The notes under the pieces were generated by a model that was not told where the DNA came from, did not search any database, and was given only the letters and a program-made list of their open reading frames with translations. Both the position numbers and the translations under genes were made by a program. From Albizia julibrissin (lineage: Eukaryota; Streptophyta; Magnoliopsida; Fabales; Fabaceae), in assembly GCA_037074505.1 (NCBI GenBank), contig CM073479.1:18607501-18671500 (forward strand): 64,000 bases of DNA, given 5' to 3'. How positions within the stretch are numbered: the stretch's first letter is position 1; each line of letters starts with the position of its first letter. Positions 10,155 to 21,479 of the stretch are shown one piece after another.

Positions 10155-12255
10155 TGTCACACCCTTTCTTTAAACACCATAATTAGTCACATTTACAAGC
10201 ATATTAGGAAGCATACAAGTGTACAACACAGCGAAAGCTTGAAAAACTTACAAAATACAAGATATGATTTTACATTATGGAGGTTGCCTTGCAAAGGGGT
10301 CTGCTTACACTAATATACCACATAAATACACATATATATACATATGCATCAAGAGGACTAAATCAAAAGAAATAAACTCTGGGATCCTAATCACCGGTAG
10401 CCGCTGCTTTGCCTTTAGAGCTTCCTGCTTCAGCTGAAAGGGTTTTTGTTGTGGAAAAGAATGAGATTCGGAGAATCTTAGTAGTAACAATCTTTCATAC
10501 AAATAAAATGTGAAAAGTAGATATGCAATGTCATGACATGTAAGATGATCGAACGTGAGTGTGTACACTAGCCCAAAGTCAAACTACATGTTTGAACTTG
10601 GTCGACTTGGTGCCCCTGTTGGATCCATGAACACAACATGGCGGATTGGTGTGTCTATGACACTAGCTCATGCTACAATGTATGACATCCATAATTGGCA
10701 TCACATAGTATAAGTATGAAGGAAGCTACTACCTGTTAGTTTTCCCGATACCTTTACACGTTCTTCAAAACTCAGGCAAGTCTCAGACTTTAGACCGTCC
10801 TTAAGTCCTATAATATCCAACCACCATAGATGAGTTACTACTCATTTAAACCTACTTCGATTCCATAACAGGGGTTATCTTAGATGAACGATGACAATTT
10901 ACCAAAATGTCCCTGTAGCCCCGGTCTATCCGGTCCTTACCAGAATTTATGACACATGCTATTCCTATACAAATTCATGTGTAGAATCCATATTTGACCT
11001 CAGATTGGTCAAATTCAGGGCCAAATGATGAAAATGCCCTTAGTGACTCTTTCAATTACATTTTAAGGCTTATTATGTCATTTCTCTTTCTGGGGCTTTT
11101 GTCACTAAGTCGTCAACACCCTACACAATTTTATCATCTAAACCCATTGGAATCTTCAGAATTACCAAATTCCATATCCTTTATCATATTCATGATAGGG
11201 TTCAGATTTTAGATTCTCAGAAAAATTGTGTCGGTTTCTCGTTCTGATTGTCTTAATCATCTCCTTTCTACTTATAGAAAACTTATTAACTATTAAAATA
11301 ATCATTGGTTAAGGTTTAGAGAAACTTGAATTTCAAAGTCCTTTAGTTTTCTTCATCTTCCACTCATAATAACAACCAAACCAAACCATAAATAGCTTTA
11401 ATAGCATCAATATAAGCTATAGAATCAAGCTTGGAGAGTTACCTTTAAGTTTCACAACTTTCTCTCTCCTCAACGTCCGACTTCTCTCTCTCTCTCCTCT
11501 TGAAAACGCTGAGCAACCATGAATTCAGAGATGGAGAGATGAGCAAGAGTGATCATAGAGAGTTTAGGAAGCTTAAACCAGGAGTTCCAAGCTTCTTACC
11601 TTGATTCTGAATTCAAACCTAGCTTCTCGTTCTTGCGTCTCACTCTCGCTTGTTCTTGTGTTCTATTTCGTTTCTAATCAGCATGGGAATGGAATGAAGA
11701 AATGGATAGTGAATGAAAATATATATAAATAATGAGTTAAGTTAAATAATTAACTTAACATGGGTGGCACTATTCCATTGGTCCACAAATCTCATTTCCC
11801 TTCTTTGCTTCACCATTCCATGTGAGATACATAAGAATAGAGGGAAAATATGAATATCCAATTATCTCATTGTGTCAACTTGTAACTTGTTGACCAAGTT
11901 ATTGACTTTTGACTAGTTAACCTTTCTTGATAATAATTCTCCAAAAATAGACTTATTTATTATCAAGTGGTCATTTCCCTCTTTTTGGATCCCATATAAT
12001 TGATATTGTTAGATGAATTAGGGAAAAATAATTGTTTCCCACTTTTCGACAAAATTACGATTTTGCCCCTCAAATCATGATTTAATCCGATAAATCATTT
12101 CTTGCGTCTTGTCCTTTGCTTTGGCTAAATGATAATTATCCAACAATTAAAATATTATGGAAAATTTCATGCACATCACCATTCACCATATAATTTCTTT
12201 AAGGACATCAAATAGATAAGGGGAATTGTTTATGATTGAGAATTGGGGTGTTACA
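10155..12255 (-). mobile_element. Solo LTR of a Tekay-like gypsy family in CACTA B
   Basis: The plus-strand ends are TGTCACACCC and GGGTGTTACA, flanked by an exact 5-bp duplication ATGAA (10150-10154 and 12256-12260). Its sequence is closely similar along its whole length to the solo LTR at 38058-40237, and more distantly to the gypsy 5' LTR at 24265-26705, which fixes the minus orientation. No internal region is present. It interrupts the Ulp1-like gene of CACTA B. At about 12083 it preserves the empty site of the MITE found in its relative. Confidence 0.92.
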
Positions 12256-13086
12256 ATGAACACCCTCTATTGGTTTGATTCCTTGGGTTACAAGCCAAAT
12301 GAAGAAATAAAATCTATCTTTAGCATGTAAGTTAATTTGTTTGTAAATCATTGATTCTTGACATAAATGAATTTTTTTAATGTCTGTTGATTTTCATTTT
12401 AATGATAGTGCACTCAAGATATATAGACTACTGGGCAGGACACGCGAAGGTAAAAGTAGAGAGCCGAAGTTGTTTTATATGAGAGTAAGTAGTTTGAATT
12501 CAAGTTCTTTCAATGACAGTCGATTTAAATATATCTTTATTCATTTTAACCATTTGCTTTTGATTTATAGCGCTCTCAACAACTAGGGAGAACTGAGTGC
12601 GGATACTCTGTTATACTTTATATGTATAATATCATTCAGAGTAGTGTTACTACAGATTTTGAACATGTAATCACTTTTTCATTCTAAAATGATAATATTT
12701 TTGGTGTTATAATTGAATTGTTAATTAATTCATTCACTTGATTGACTTATCATATCTTATTTTCCAATTTGCAGATTTTTGATAATGATGAAGCCTACAT
12801 AGACAAAAATATTAATTTGATCCGAAACCTTTTGGATGGATATCTTCTTCAAGACATGGATGAGAAAAGTTTATTTTTATATTAAATAGTAGTAGTGTAG
12901 ACAAGTTTTTGATACTTTGTGGTAATTATTGTACATAGTAGTAGTAGTAGTTAACACTTTAATTAGCTAGTGCTAGATGTTTTTGTACTATTTGTAAGGA
13001 CATTTTGGTTTATAAAGAAGTATTGGATGATGTTTCTGTAGGGTTTAATTGCTAGACAAATTTTTTTTAATAAAAAAACTTTTTTC

Positions 13087-13371
13087 AATGTCTATTGTTA
13101 AAAAAGGGACGTTGTAAGAGGCTTATGATGTCCTTTTTTTCTAAAAGGAATGTTGTAAGTGACTTATAACATCCCTTTTTTTGAAAAGAGACGCCGTAAG
13201 TAAGTAACTTACAATGTCCATTTTGTTAAAAAGGACGCTGTAAGACACTTACGACGTCCTTTTTTTACCAGACGTTGTTTGAAGACTTTACTACGTCACT
13301 TACATAAGCATCCCCCTAGAAAGGGATATAGAAATGGCCTAAAAACAGTCGTTAAAAGTGCTTTAATAGTG
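13087..13371 (+). repeat. Right subterminal repeats and terminus of CACTA B
   Basis: Pairs of inverted GGACG(T/C)TGTAAG and CTTACGACGTCC blocks repeat four or five times, each pair forming a hairpin-like unit with a 4-20 base centre. The element terminates at CTTTAATAGTG (13361-13371). The repeats resemble those of CACTA D (GGACGCC) rather than A and C. Confidence 0.75.
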
Positions 13372-14701
13372 ATAGGGAGTTTGTAGCATGAACTTCACTC
13401 TCACCATGTTTTATTCTAGTGTAGAATGAATCTGTTGGGGTATTGTGGTGGTGGCTGCAACTACTCTACATGCTATATCAGTCAAAATTATTCTGGAAGA
13501 TCTTGCTAAGCCTGTGATCATTGGACTGGGTGTGACTAATCCCGTAAGAGATGAAAAGTGTGCCCTTAGTCTTCTGGTATTTGTGGGGAATGGGATTCTA
13601 TTTTATATAAGAATGGAAAATAAATTGTCATTCGCTTTCTCTGAACATGATGCGGAAACAAACGAAAATAAATTATTCTTGACAAATATAAGGCTTCGAC
13701 TCTACTGTTGATAACCAGTTAGCCCTAGGTATGCATGCACCAAATATATAATTAGACAGTCATAATCCGGTCTTGCGTCAATCAGATGACTTTAGCTTTA
13801 GTTACCTAGTTTTTTTACTCTTGATGATAATTACCACTGTTCATTCATGTTATATATAGTTTAAACCCTAACTATAAAATTGTTAGTCCCTTCTGATGAA
13901 CTAGCGTGACAGATAATTAGTCTGATTATAATGGGACTGAGTTTAGGATTTTCACGACTTATCTATGTTTGGTCTGTCTCCACCCCATGTAAGCATAAAT
14001 TTTATATCATTCTATCTTCTGATTAAGATGTAAGAAGTGTCTACATTTCAGCTGTCATATGATTTATACACTTATATCTAATCAGGAAGATGCACTAAAT
14101 TAAAGTATTGAAAATAAATGTCTAAGATCCAATTGTTAATATTTTAAGTATAATTGCCTCAGCAAAATGATGTATCTATTAAGATTATAGATGTTATTTG
14201 TGAGGTTATCATGAAAATTCATTGTTTTATTATTCCAAGTATTTCGGTTTTCAGTTGCTGCTTTTCATGATGAAAGTAGAATGTTCCATTGTCTTATGCA
14301 AATGATTGGTTTTACTGCATTGTTCCAATAATACACTCGACTATATCCAGCAATTTCATGCAATTTTTTGTTTGAATTTATTTTCCTCGTAGAAAATCAA
14401 GCTGATCTAGTATAGTGCATGTATTTATGGATGCATATGATTATTTTTCTATTAGTAATTTTAATCTTTGATCCTTTGAAGATTTTTATATGTTCTATAT
14501 GTTCTTTAACCAAAAAACACTGCTGGTGTTGGCATATTGCAAAGTCTTTATTGTCTTTCACAATAAGTACATGTTTCAATGCTGTAAATAATTCAATTTT
14601 AGGGGATCGGATTCTCTTTCTGACTGAAGTTAAAGAGTTAATATTATGGTGTACATAGAAATTCTGACAACCGTTGTGGTTTATTTTTCACCCACTAGAA
14701 A
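13372..14701. other. Unassigned region without recognised gene
   Basis: This stretch flanks CACTA B on its right. It contains only short ORFs, the longest at 13445-13711 (88 residues, no recognisable domain). It shows no similarity that I can see to the other elements in the window. It may be host intergenic or intronic sequence or a diverged element. Confidence 0.4.
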
Positions 14702-15871
14702 TGATATGAATGAGGGAACGGACCGGCTAGAAAATAAGTTTGAAAACACAAACGGAACGAATGATCAAAGGTAGGACCTTAAGAGAACCTGTCTCTTACA
14801 ACCCTATCCATAAAGACACCACAAGGATGATCGGTCCTTGATACAGTTGGAGTATTCGCACGAGAATACAAGCATGCAAGCAAAGCTTACACAAGAGAAA
14901 TAAAGTTCTCAAAGAACAAAGTTCTTATTCATATCATTATCATCTTCTGAATTGTCCAGTACAAAAACGCAGCCTTCATATATAGGCAACAAAAGAACAC
15001 TCTAGAACTCTAAACCTAGTCATAAATGCAATAAATGATGCCTTAATGATAATTGATTGCCTTGGTTGGCACCATTCAAGCCTAAAAGTATGAGGAAATT
15101 ACTATTCTTCAAGACTAAGTCAGTTACCTAAAAATAGAAAACTAAATCAAAGAACAATCTTTGATCAAAAGGCCTTATTTAATGCAAATAAAATAGGAAA
15201 CTAATCAAATTAGATTTGATGCATAAGGATGCCTTCTATATGCTTCTTGAGTTGTCTTGGACATCACTTATAATCCTCCACCAAGGCACATGCTTGTCAC
15301 ATGGTATTTAAAGTAAATTCTTTAATCTGGACTGCACATGGGCCTTGTACATCATCATGTTGGGCTTATTGCTTTATGTTATCCCAATTTCATGGATCTT
15401 CATGGTTTGCCACGTACTCAAGCTTTTAGGTGTTGTAAAAGCATGCATATGGGCTTGAATAAGCATGATTATGGCCTCATTTGCACCCTCAACATATATA
15501 CTAACATTATGAGCCATTAATGAAGCAAATTGAAGCCTAAATATTTGCTCCAACCTCTCGAACAGCTCACTCTTTTCTAGGCTTCTAGTAATTAGGCCCT
15601 TGATGTCATGATGAGGATCTTGAGCTTGCATAGAATCTTCTTGTATGATATAAATAACATTTTGTTCATTAGATGTGCCACCTATGACGTGTTTTCCATG
15701 GATGATGTCACCTTGGTTACCAACTTGGATGCCTTTTTTGACACCATATAAGATGCCACTTGTACCTCTATCAAGAAAGAAGAGAGAGGAAAAAACAGCA
15801 AATATGGTGTGCATATTCTGACAACTTTTACATTGATAGAGAAGTAGGAGTAGTAGAGGGACACTGAACAT
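14702..15871 (-). mobile_element. Decayed 3' end of a Ty3/gypsy element: LTR-like region and pol C-terminal tail
   Basis: On the minus strand an open frame (15871-15374) contains QDPHHDIKGLITRSLEK, resembling the GPITRSRAKK-type tail found after the integrase of many plant gypsy elements. The hydrophobic N-terminal 30 residues of that frame are probably not genuine. The sequence to the left reads on the minus strand like an LTR: a TATA-like CCTATATATGAAGGC (14977-14991) followed by a leader and an end at CATTCATATCA. That gives a left limit near 14702. The right LTR boundary and any target duplication are not resolved. Confidence 0.4.
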
Positions 15872-16029
15872 AGATTATATATTGGATATCTGTAATTAAT
15901 TAATTGAAAAGTAGAAGCATGCAAAAATAATTGAAAATGGCCATTCTTTTTACATAATTAATTTTATTTTCTAAATTTTTTTATATGCCTATAATATATT
16001 AATTACATTTGATGTCAATGCCAACTATG

Positions 16030-16583
16030 TGTTGGGATTGGAAGGCACAACGGAAAAAATTAAATCTTTAAAATTTTTTCTAATCCCGAACATGGATCTA
16101 TCAACAACGTTCAAATTGAGTTAGAAAGAGTCGTACCTTTACGATTTTTCCTTTTCGATCTCAAGGAGCTCACACCTCAGATAATCTCTCTCTACCGGTA
16201 TTCACATGAATAGAACCCAACACTGGCAGCGTACTAGCGCCTCCAATGCCTCTCTAGGGTTTTTTTGTGGCTCTATATTTCTCTTTTGCCCTAGGCTTCT
16301 CTAGCCCTTTGTTTTTATAACTAATGAGGGCTATGTTGGATCTTCAAAATTAATCTGAATTAATTTTGAAATCCATATTATATCAATTAATATTTAATTT
16401 TTTTTATAACTAATAAATTCGGTTTAATTAAATATATCCAACAGTTTTAATTTAACATATTTATTTAATCTGAATAATCTTTATAAATTAAATATGAGAT
16501 ACTATATCTCTATATTAATTATTAAATTTAATTTTATCAAATAAAATTAAATCTGAAACTCACACTACATAATAATAATAATA

Positions 16584-16619
<36 letters not shown>

Positions 16620-16793
16620 TCCCTTTTTCAAATTTTATATCATATATATAAAATCTGTCTACCCTAAATTAAACATTGTATTAATTGAATCTTAGACACA
16701 TATTAGATTCAATGAATCTGGATATTATAGCTCGTGTTGGGTTATTCTTGCTGTGAGACCCTATATTGAAGGCCCACATGAAGTTGGCAGTTG
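16030..16793. mobile_element. Solo LTR, left part (split by CACTA C)
   Basis: It begins TGTTGGGATTGG and continues after CACTA C at 31793, ending ATTTCCTACA at 32586. The outer flanks are an exact 5-bp duplication CTATG (16025-16029 and 32587-32591), so the two parts are one LTR of about 1.56 kb. No gag or pol is associated. The start, with GGCACAACGGAAAA, resembles copia LTRs, but lineage and orientation are not certain. Confidence 0.85.
16569..16620. repeat. (AAT)n/(ATT)n microsatellite
   Basis: A run of AAT units passes directly into a longer run of ATT units, forming a 50-base imperfect palindrome within the split solo LTR. Confidence 0.9.
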
Positions 16794-16814
16794 CACTATT
16801 ACAAAATATAGATT

Positions 16815-18110
16815 TAGTAGCGCACCTTTTGTTTCACTTTTTTAAAGAAAGCGCCACAGCTGTGTATCAATTTTAGGTGGCACTTACTTAAGAAAACGCC
16901 ACCTAAGATATTTTTAAGAAAAATAAAATTAAACATAAAAAAATTAAAAGAAACTGTGTCACTTACTCAAATAAGTGCCACCCAAAAGTCTCCTTTTTTA
17001 TAATTTTTTAAAAGTTTCTACTAGAGAAATTATCTTTTTCTTTTATATAGATTCTCTCATTGAAATCAAAATTATACATATTTAATTTATTATAGATATT
17101 CAAATATATAATAAAATAAGAAATTATAAATTATAATATTATATACAAATCATATAATAAATTGAATGAAAATAGAAATAAATTTAATATATGAAATTCA
17201 AATACTAATTATATATTTATTAAGTTAAATTAAATAAGACATGAATTGAATATATCAAATCATATTATAATTAAATATTTAGATTTCTCTATATATTACA
17301 CAAATTCAATTCATTTTATATAATTTATTACATAATTATATTAAATGTTAAATAATATATTATTGTTATTATATATTAAATAATTAAATGGGTTAATATA
17401 AAAATATTTTAGGTGGCGCTTTATTAATAAGCGCCACCGAATACAATAAAAAAATTGATAATATTAAAGTATTTTTATTATTATAAATTTATATTTATTT
17501 CTATATATATTATAAATATTCAATTCATTATAGAAATTAAATTTTATAATAATATAAGATATTATAAAATCTAATATTAATATATAAATCATATAAATAT
17601 AATTTAGTAGAAATATAATATTATCCATAAATATAATTATATCTACCATTAAATAAATAAATAAAATTAATATTATATTTTAAATATTTAAATATATAAT
17701 ATTATTAATTTTCAAAAATATATAGGGCAGCACTTTCTTAAATATGCGCCACTCTATACCTTATATAAATTTAATTTTTATTAATTTGAAATAAAATAAA
17801 TAAATTTATAATAAAAATTCATATTCTAATTAAATACTTAGATTTAAATAAATTATAATACTAATATATAAATCATATAAATATATAATTTACTAGAAAT
17901 ATATATTCTTTAATTATATAAATTAATATAACTATATTAATTATTAAATATAGAATATTAATATTAAATAATTTAATTAAAATAAATTAAAAATTTCCTA
18001 TTGGGTGGCGCTTGGTAGCATTTAATTGCAGTAAATGAAAAATAAATGTGGATTTTTTCCTATTGGGTGGCGCTTGGTCAAAGAAGCGCCACCCAATGCG
18101 CATTAAATCC
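16815..18110 (+). repeat. Left subterminal repeats of CACTA C in an AT-rich matrix
   Basis: Paired inverted blocks of the form GGTGGCGCTT and AAGCGCCACC occur at about 16815-16910, 16965-16985, 17413-17440, 17725-17755 and 18003-18095. Each makes a short stem with a loop of 4-30 bases. Between them lies extremely AT-rich sequence without ORFs of interest. They probably serve as transposase-protein binding sites, as in En/Spm; this role is inferred from the family. Confidence 0.8.
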
Positions 18111-18495
18111 CGCCTTGTGTTTTCATCATTTCCCTCCAGCTTTTCCCTGACCCACCACAACCCCTTAGCTCCGTCCCCTCAGCTCGTGTCACCGTTAGCT
18201 CCCTCCTTAAGCTCTGTCTCTCAGCTCGCATCCACCCATTTCACTGCCAGCCCTCAGCTCCCTCCCTAAGCTCCGTCTCTCAGCTCACATCCCTGATCCA
18301 TTTCACCGTCATCCCTCAGCTCCCTCCTTTAGCTTTATCTCTCAGCTCCCTCCCTCTCTGCTCGTGTCTCAGCTCACTGTTTTCACTCTGTGAAGCATCC
18401 CCACAATATCTCAGCAGCTTAAAGCTCCTATTTTGGTCCTCTCCGCTTTTGGTCCCTACTCAGATCTCCAAGTATTTGGTCCCCACTGCAAATCT
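18110..18495 (+). other. CT-rich transcribed-leader-like region of CACTA C
   Basis: Degenerate repeats of CAGCTCCCTCC, AAGCTCCGTCTCTCAGCTC and similar phrases fill this region, ending in TTTGGTCCC repeats. A 73-codon open frame (18048-18269) runs through it, but the repeats explain it and I do not call it a gene. The position before TNP2 suggests a 5' UTR. Confidence 0.45.
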
Positions 18496-18593
18496 GTAAG
18501 TTTGTCTTTTATTATTTTTTAAAAAATTATATGATTGAGAATTATGGATACATGCGTCCCCTTCCCTTTTTTATTTTTTTTTTATTTTTTATT

Positions 18594-18965
18594 GTGTCTT
18601 GGACAAAGTCTCTAGGCCTATGTGAATTGGGATTTATTTATTTATTTGAATTTTATAGTGACATAAGCAACTTGACATAAGCAATCCCTTTTTTGTTTTA
18701 TTTTAAATTTTTGTTGTATCTTAGACAAATTCTATTTTTTATATCATTCTATATGTGTAATTGACAAAGTGAATTGTGATTTATTTATTTATTTGGATTT
18801 TATAGTGACATAAGTAACCTGACATAAGCGTCACTTTTTTAAAAAAATTTTTTGTTGTGTCTTGGACAAAGTCTATATTTTGTGTGTCGATTGTGTAATT
18901 GACAAAGTGAATTGAGATTTATTTATTTATTTGAATTTTATAGTGACATAAGCAACCTATTTGCT
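18594..18965 (+). repeat. Three imperfect tandem units of about 125 bp
   Basis: Each unit contains TGTTGTGTCTTGGACAAAGT, then TGTAATTGACAAAGTGAATTG, then GATTTATTTATTTATTTG and TTTTATAGTGACATAAGCAA. The units begin at about 18594, 18711 and 18853. The first lacks part of the middle block. They lie in the probable first intron before TNP2. Confidence 0.75.
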
Positions 18966-19270
18966 AAAAATTTTTAAGAATAAACATTTATGACTTATTT
19001 TAACAAACTAAAACCTGGGTCCCAAGTGTAAAACTTCAATTGCACCGTTTAGGCTTTTAATAAGCACATGGAGAATGAAGCTTAAACTATTAATTAAAAC
19101 CCTATCACAAAGGCCTACCATGACCAATTGGTCTAAATTGACTCACATACCCTTTGTAACAGATAGTTTTCTCATTTAATATGTATATAGGTTGAAGGCA
19201 TAGATGATTTTCTCATTAAAGCAACTAACCACAATTTAAATCTAGGTTGAAGCCATAGATAGATCGAAAA

Positions 19271-19884
19271 TGGATGTCATCTGATCGGTGTTCAAGGGAA
19301 TATATAGATGGGGTGAAAGAATTTATTAGATTTGAAATTGAGCATACAAAAGATCCTAACAAAATCTTGTGTCCCTGCTTATCTTGTTGTTATAGAAAGT
19401 GGATTAGTCAACTTGATTTGCTAGATCATTTAGTATGTCATGGGATTGATCAAATATATACATGATGGATAAGGCATTGTAAGACAAACAATGCCTGTAG
19501 TGATCGGGTGCAAACCATGGGTGGTGCTTCAAATGAGTTTGACCGAAACATGTGTGATAAACAAGATGGTCTTGAAGAAATGCTAAACATGGTCGAAGAG
19601 GTACTTCATAACTGTCCTAGAGAATTTGAGAAGTTAAAAGGTAATGCTGAGAAACCCTTATATGCCGGTTGTACAAAATAGACAAGATTGCTAGCAGTGT
19701 TGAAATTGTACAACTTTAAAGCTCGTTATGGGTTGAGTTATTCAGGTGTCACCGCACTGCTTGAACTTTTACAAGATATGCTTCCAAAAGAAAATGTACC
19801 TCCTACGAAGACATATGAGGTAAAGCAAATTTTTTGCTCAACAACTGGTATGGGATATGAGAAGATACATGCATGCCTTAACAT
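19271..19884 (+). pseudogene. TNP2 transposase, N-terminal part (element C)
   Basis: The start encodes the Transpos_assoc domain (PF13963): REYIDGV, F-I-FE-EHTKDPNKI and the CPC-SCC cysteine group, then LLDHLVCHGI (to about 19459). After a stop at 19463 homology continues in other frames: AEKPLYAGCTK, LLAVLKLYNFKA, LLELLQDMLPKENVPP and YEKIHACLN. These match TNP2 of CACTA D at 54730-54960. Homology ends at 19884, where gypsy sequence begins. TNP2 is the DDE-type transposase that cuts CACTA ends. Here the catalytic core is missing and the N-terminal part has stops and frameshifts. Confidence 0.75.
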
Positions 19885-20640
19885 GGCCCAGAAATTTGAC
19901 TTCTGAGAGCCAAAACTCACATTTTCTTAACTTTGCATAGAGTTGTCTTTCTTATATAATGCTTAGCACAATTCTCAAATGCTCCTCATGCTCATCTCTA
20001 CTCTTAGAGTATATCAGAATGTCGTCGATGAAGACTACCACAAACTGATCAAGTATTGATGAAAGATATGGTTCATGTAGTCCATAAACACGGTTGGTGC
20101 ATTGGTTACCCCAAAGGGAATTACTAGAAATTCATAGTGTCCATACCGAGTTCTGAAAGTAATTTTCGGTATATCTTCTGCCTTCACACACAGTTGATGA
20201 TACCCCGATCTTAGATCAATGTTCGAGAACACACTTGCTCCAGATAGTCAATCTAAAAGGTCGTCAATCCAGGGAAGCGGGTGCTTGTTCTTGACGGTTA
20301 CCTTGTTCAGCTCTATGTAGTCAATGCATAACCTCGGGTTCCATCCTTCTTCTTAACAAATAACACTAGAGCTCCCCACGATGACATACTGGGTTAAATG
20401 AACCCTTTCTCAAGCAATTCCTCAATTTTCTTCTTTAACTCAACCATCTCATTTGGAGCCATACGATATGAAGCCTTTGATATAGACCGTGCTCCAGGTA
20501 AAATCTCAATTGTAAATTCCGCTTCTCTGTTTGAAGGTAAACCACTAAGGTCATCCGGAAACACATCAGGAAATTCCTGTACAACTGGAATGTCTTTCAG
20601 GGCTATTTCTGTATCCGTCTGCATGGAAGAGAACACAATG
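19885..20640 (-). pseudogene. gypsy reverse transcriptase, C-terminally truncated
   Basis: Reading from 20636, the frame gives VVQEFPDVFPDDLSGLP, the usual start of plant gypsy RT. Further on come NIDLRSGYHQL, TRYGHYEFLVIPFGVTNAP and the catalytic VFIDDILIYSKSRDEHE (about 20035-19985). The frame is interrupted between 20394 and 20232 and by a stop after VLSII. Homology ends at FLGH, where element C sequence resumes. The enzyme copies element RNA into DNA; this copy is dead. Confidence 0.85.
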
Positions 20641-20645
20641 TATCC

Positions 20646-21175
20646 CTAGCATCCCTTCTCCAAACATTTCTCAGCTTCTGCCAATGAAATAAAGTTCAGG
20701 CTATCATTTATGTCACTGAACTCCCACTGAGTAGGATATATTATCCTCTTATTTCCACAATCTACCAGCACATTATTTACCGTTAGCCAGTTAAAACCCA
20801 ATATAATTTCAAGTTTTTGGAGAGGCAAACAGATTAAGTCAACGGTAGACTCATGTCCCTCAACATTTATCACACAATTCAAGCAAACATCAACAGTCAG
20901 AGTCTTGACACCCATCGGCGTCGACACAATCAAATCAAATGGTAGTTTATCACATGCAGTTTTAGGTGCTTAGCACAATCATACATAATGAAGGAGTGAC
21001 TAGCACCTGAGTCATATAAAGCTTGCAATACACTATCATTGAGAATGATTTTACCTTGGACTAGATCTGGGGACTTCTTTGCCTCCTCCTGAGTCAAGGC
21101 AAACACCCAGCCTTGATTCTGTTGTTTACGCTCAACAAGTCGTAGTGCTACTTGTTGGGAACAATTTATTGCCAA
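20646..21175 (-). pseudogene. gypsy aspartic protease region with damaged zinc knuckle
   Basis: Upstream, the knuckle reads YHACKRPGHLAINC (about 21215-21160), so the first Cys of CCHC is Tyr. The protease follows, with the active-site ALYDSGASHSFI (about 21040-21005). Then come an LPLQKLEIILG block and LTVNNVLVDCGNKRI. A frame change between 20930 and 20933 separates two segments. The protease would release Gag and Pol proteins; this copy is broken. Confidence 0.8.
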
Positions 21176-21479
21176 ATGGCCTGGCCTCTTGCAAGCATGA
21201 TAGATTACTTGGCTCGTAGGAAGATTGTACCATCACCCTGGATGAGACTTGCCATATCGAAGGCATGTTTGAGACGTCGGGGGTTTTTGGCCACCACGGT
21301 TCCCAAACCAAAAGGGCTTTTTATTGCCACTCTTTTGTGGGAAACCTTATCCCTTTCGCTTCTGTGAGGTATCTGCTGGAGTAAATCCACCTCTTTAGCT
21401 AGTGCCCCTACCGAATAGTACTCTTTTTAGATTCCCTTCTGTCAATCAACACACTTCCACAGCTTTGTTAAACTTTTTA

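Larger units (their letters stand above)
1921..12885 (+). pseudogene. Ulp1-like cysteine protease gene of CACTA B, split by two insertions
   Basis: Exon-like segments lie at about 1930-2060, 2130-2194, 9638-9776, 9865-10030, 10104-10154, 12256-12328, 12410-12482, 12572-12666 and 12775-12885. They align in order with the Ulp1-like gene of CACTA D. Ulp1-type (C48) peptidases cut SUMO-like proteins using His, Asp, Gln and Cys. The expected His-Trp pair is present (YHWSLCIV, about 10117-10140), YWFDSL supplies the Asp (about 12270-12287), and SQQLGRTECGY supplies Gln and Cys (about 12573-12605). The reading frame is broken by CACTA A (between 2197 and 9635) and by the solo LTR at 10155-12255, which cuts just after the VMN residues. 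Before these insertions it was probably an ordinary CACTA-borne Ulp1 gene. Confidence 0.7.
1190..13371 (+). mobile_element. CACTA (En/Spm) element B, partial, host of two insertions
   Basis: The right terminus reads, on the minus strand, CACTATTAAAGCACTTTT (ending at 13371), a CACTA-type end. Immediately inside it lie subterminal repeats with inverted GGACG/CGTCC blocks. The coding remnants run in the plus direction in the same order as in CACTA D: Transposase_24-like C-terminus (1199-1724), then an Ulp1-like protease (1921-12885). The element is interrupted by CACTA A at 2198-9634 and a solo LTR at 10155-12255. The TNP2 gene and the left terminus are missing, either outside the window or lost to the LTR at 1-1189. 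It is more similar to CACTA D than to A or C, in both its genes and its subterminal repeats. Confidence 0.8.

Noticed and set aside
13445..13711. 88-residue plus frame as a possible host gene exon
   Set aside because: No recognisable motif, no splice-supported neighbours and no similarity in the window.
15374..15871. 165-residue minus frame with a hydrophobic N-terminus that could suggest a secreted protein
   Set aside because: Only the C-terminal half resembles anything (a gypsy pol tail). The hydrophobic start is unsupported and probably read-through of noncoding sequence.
18048..18269. 73-residue Ser/Pro-rich frame in CACTA C
   Set aside because: It is explained by CT-rich repeats of the leader.
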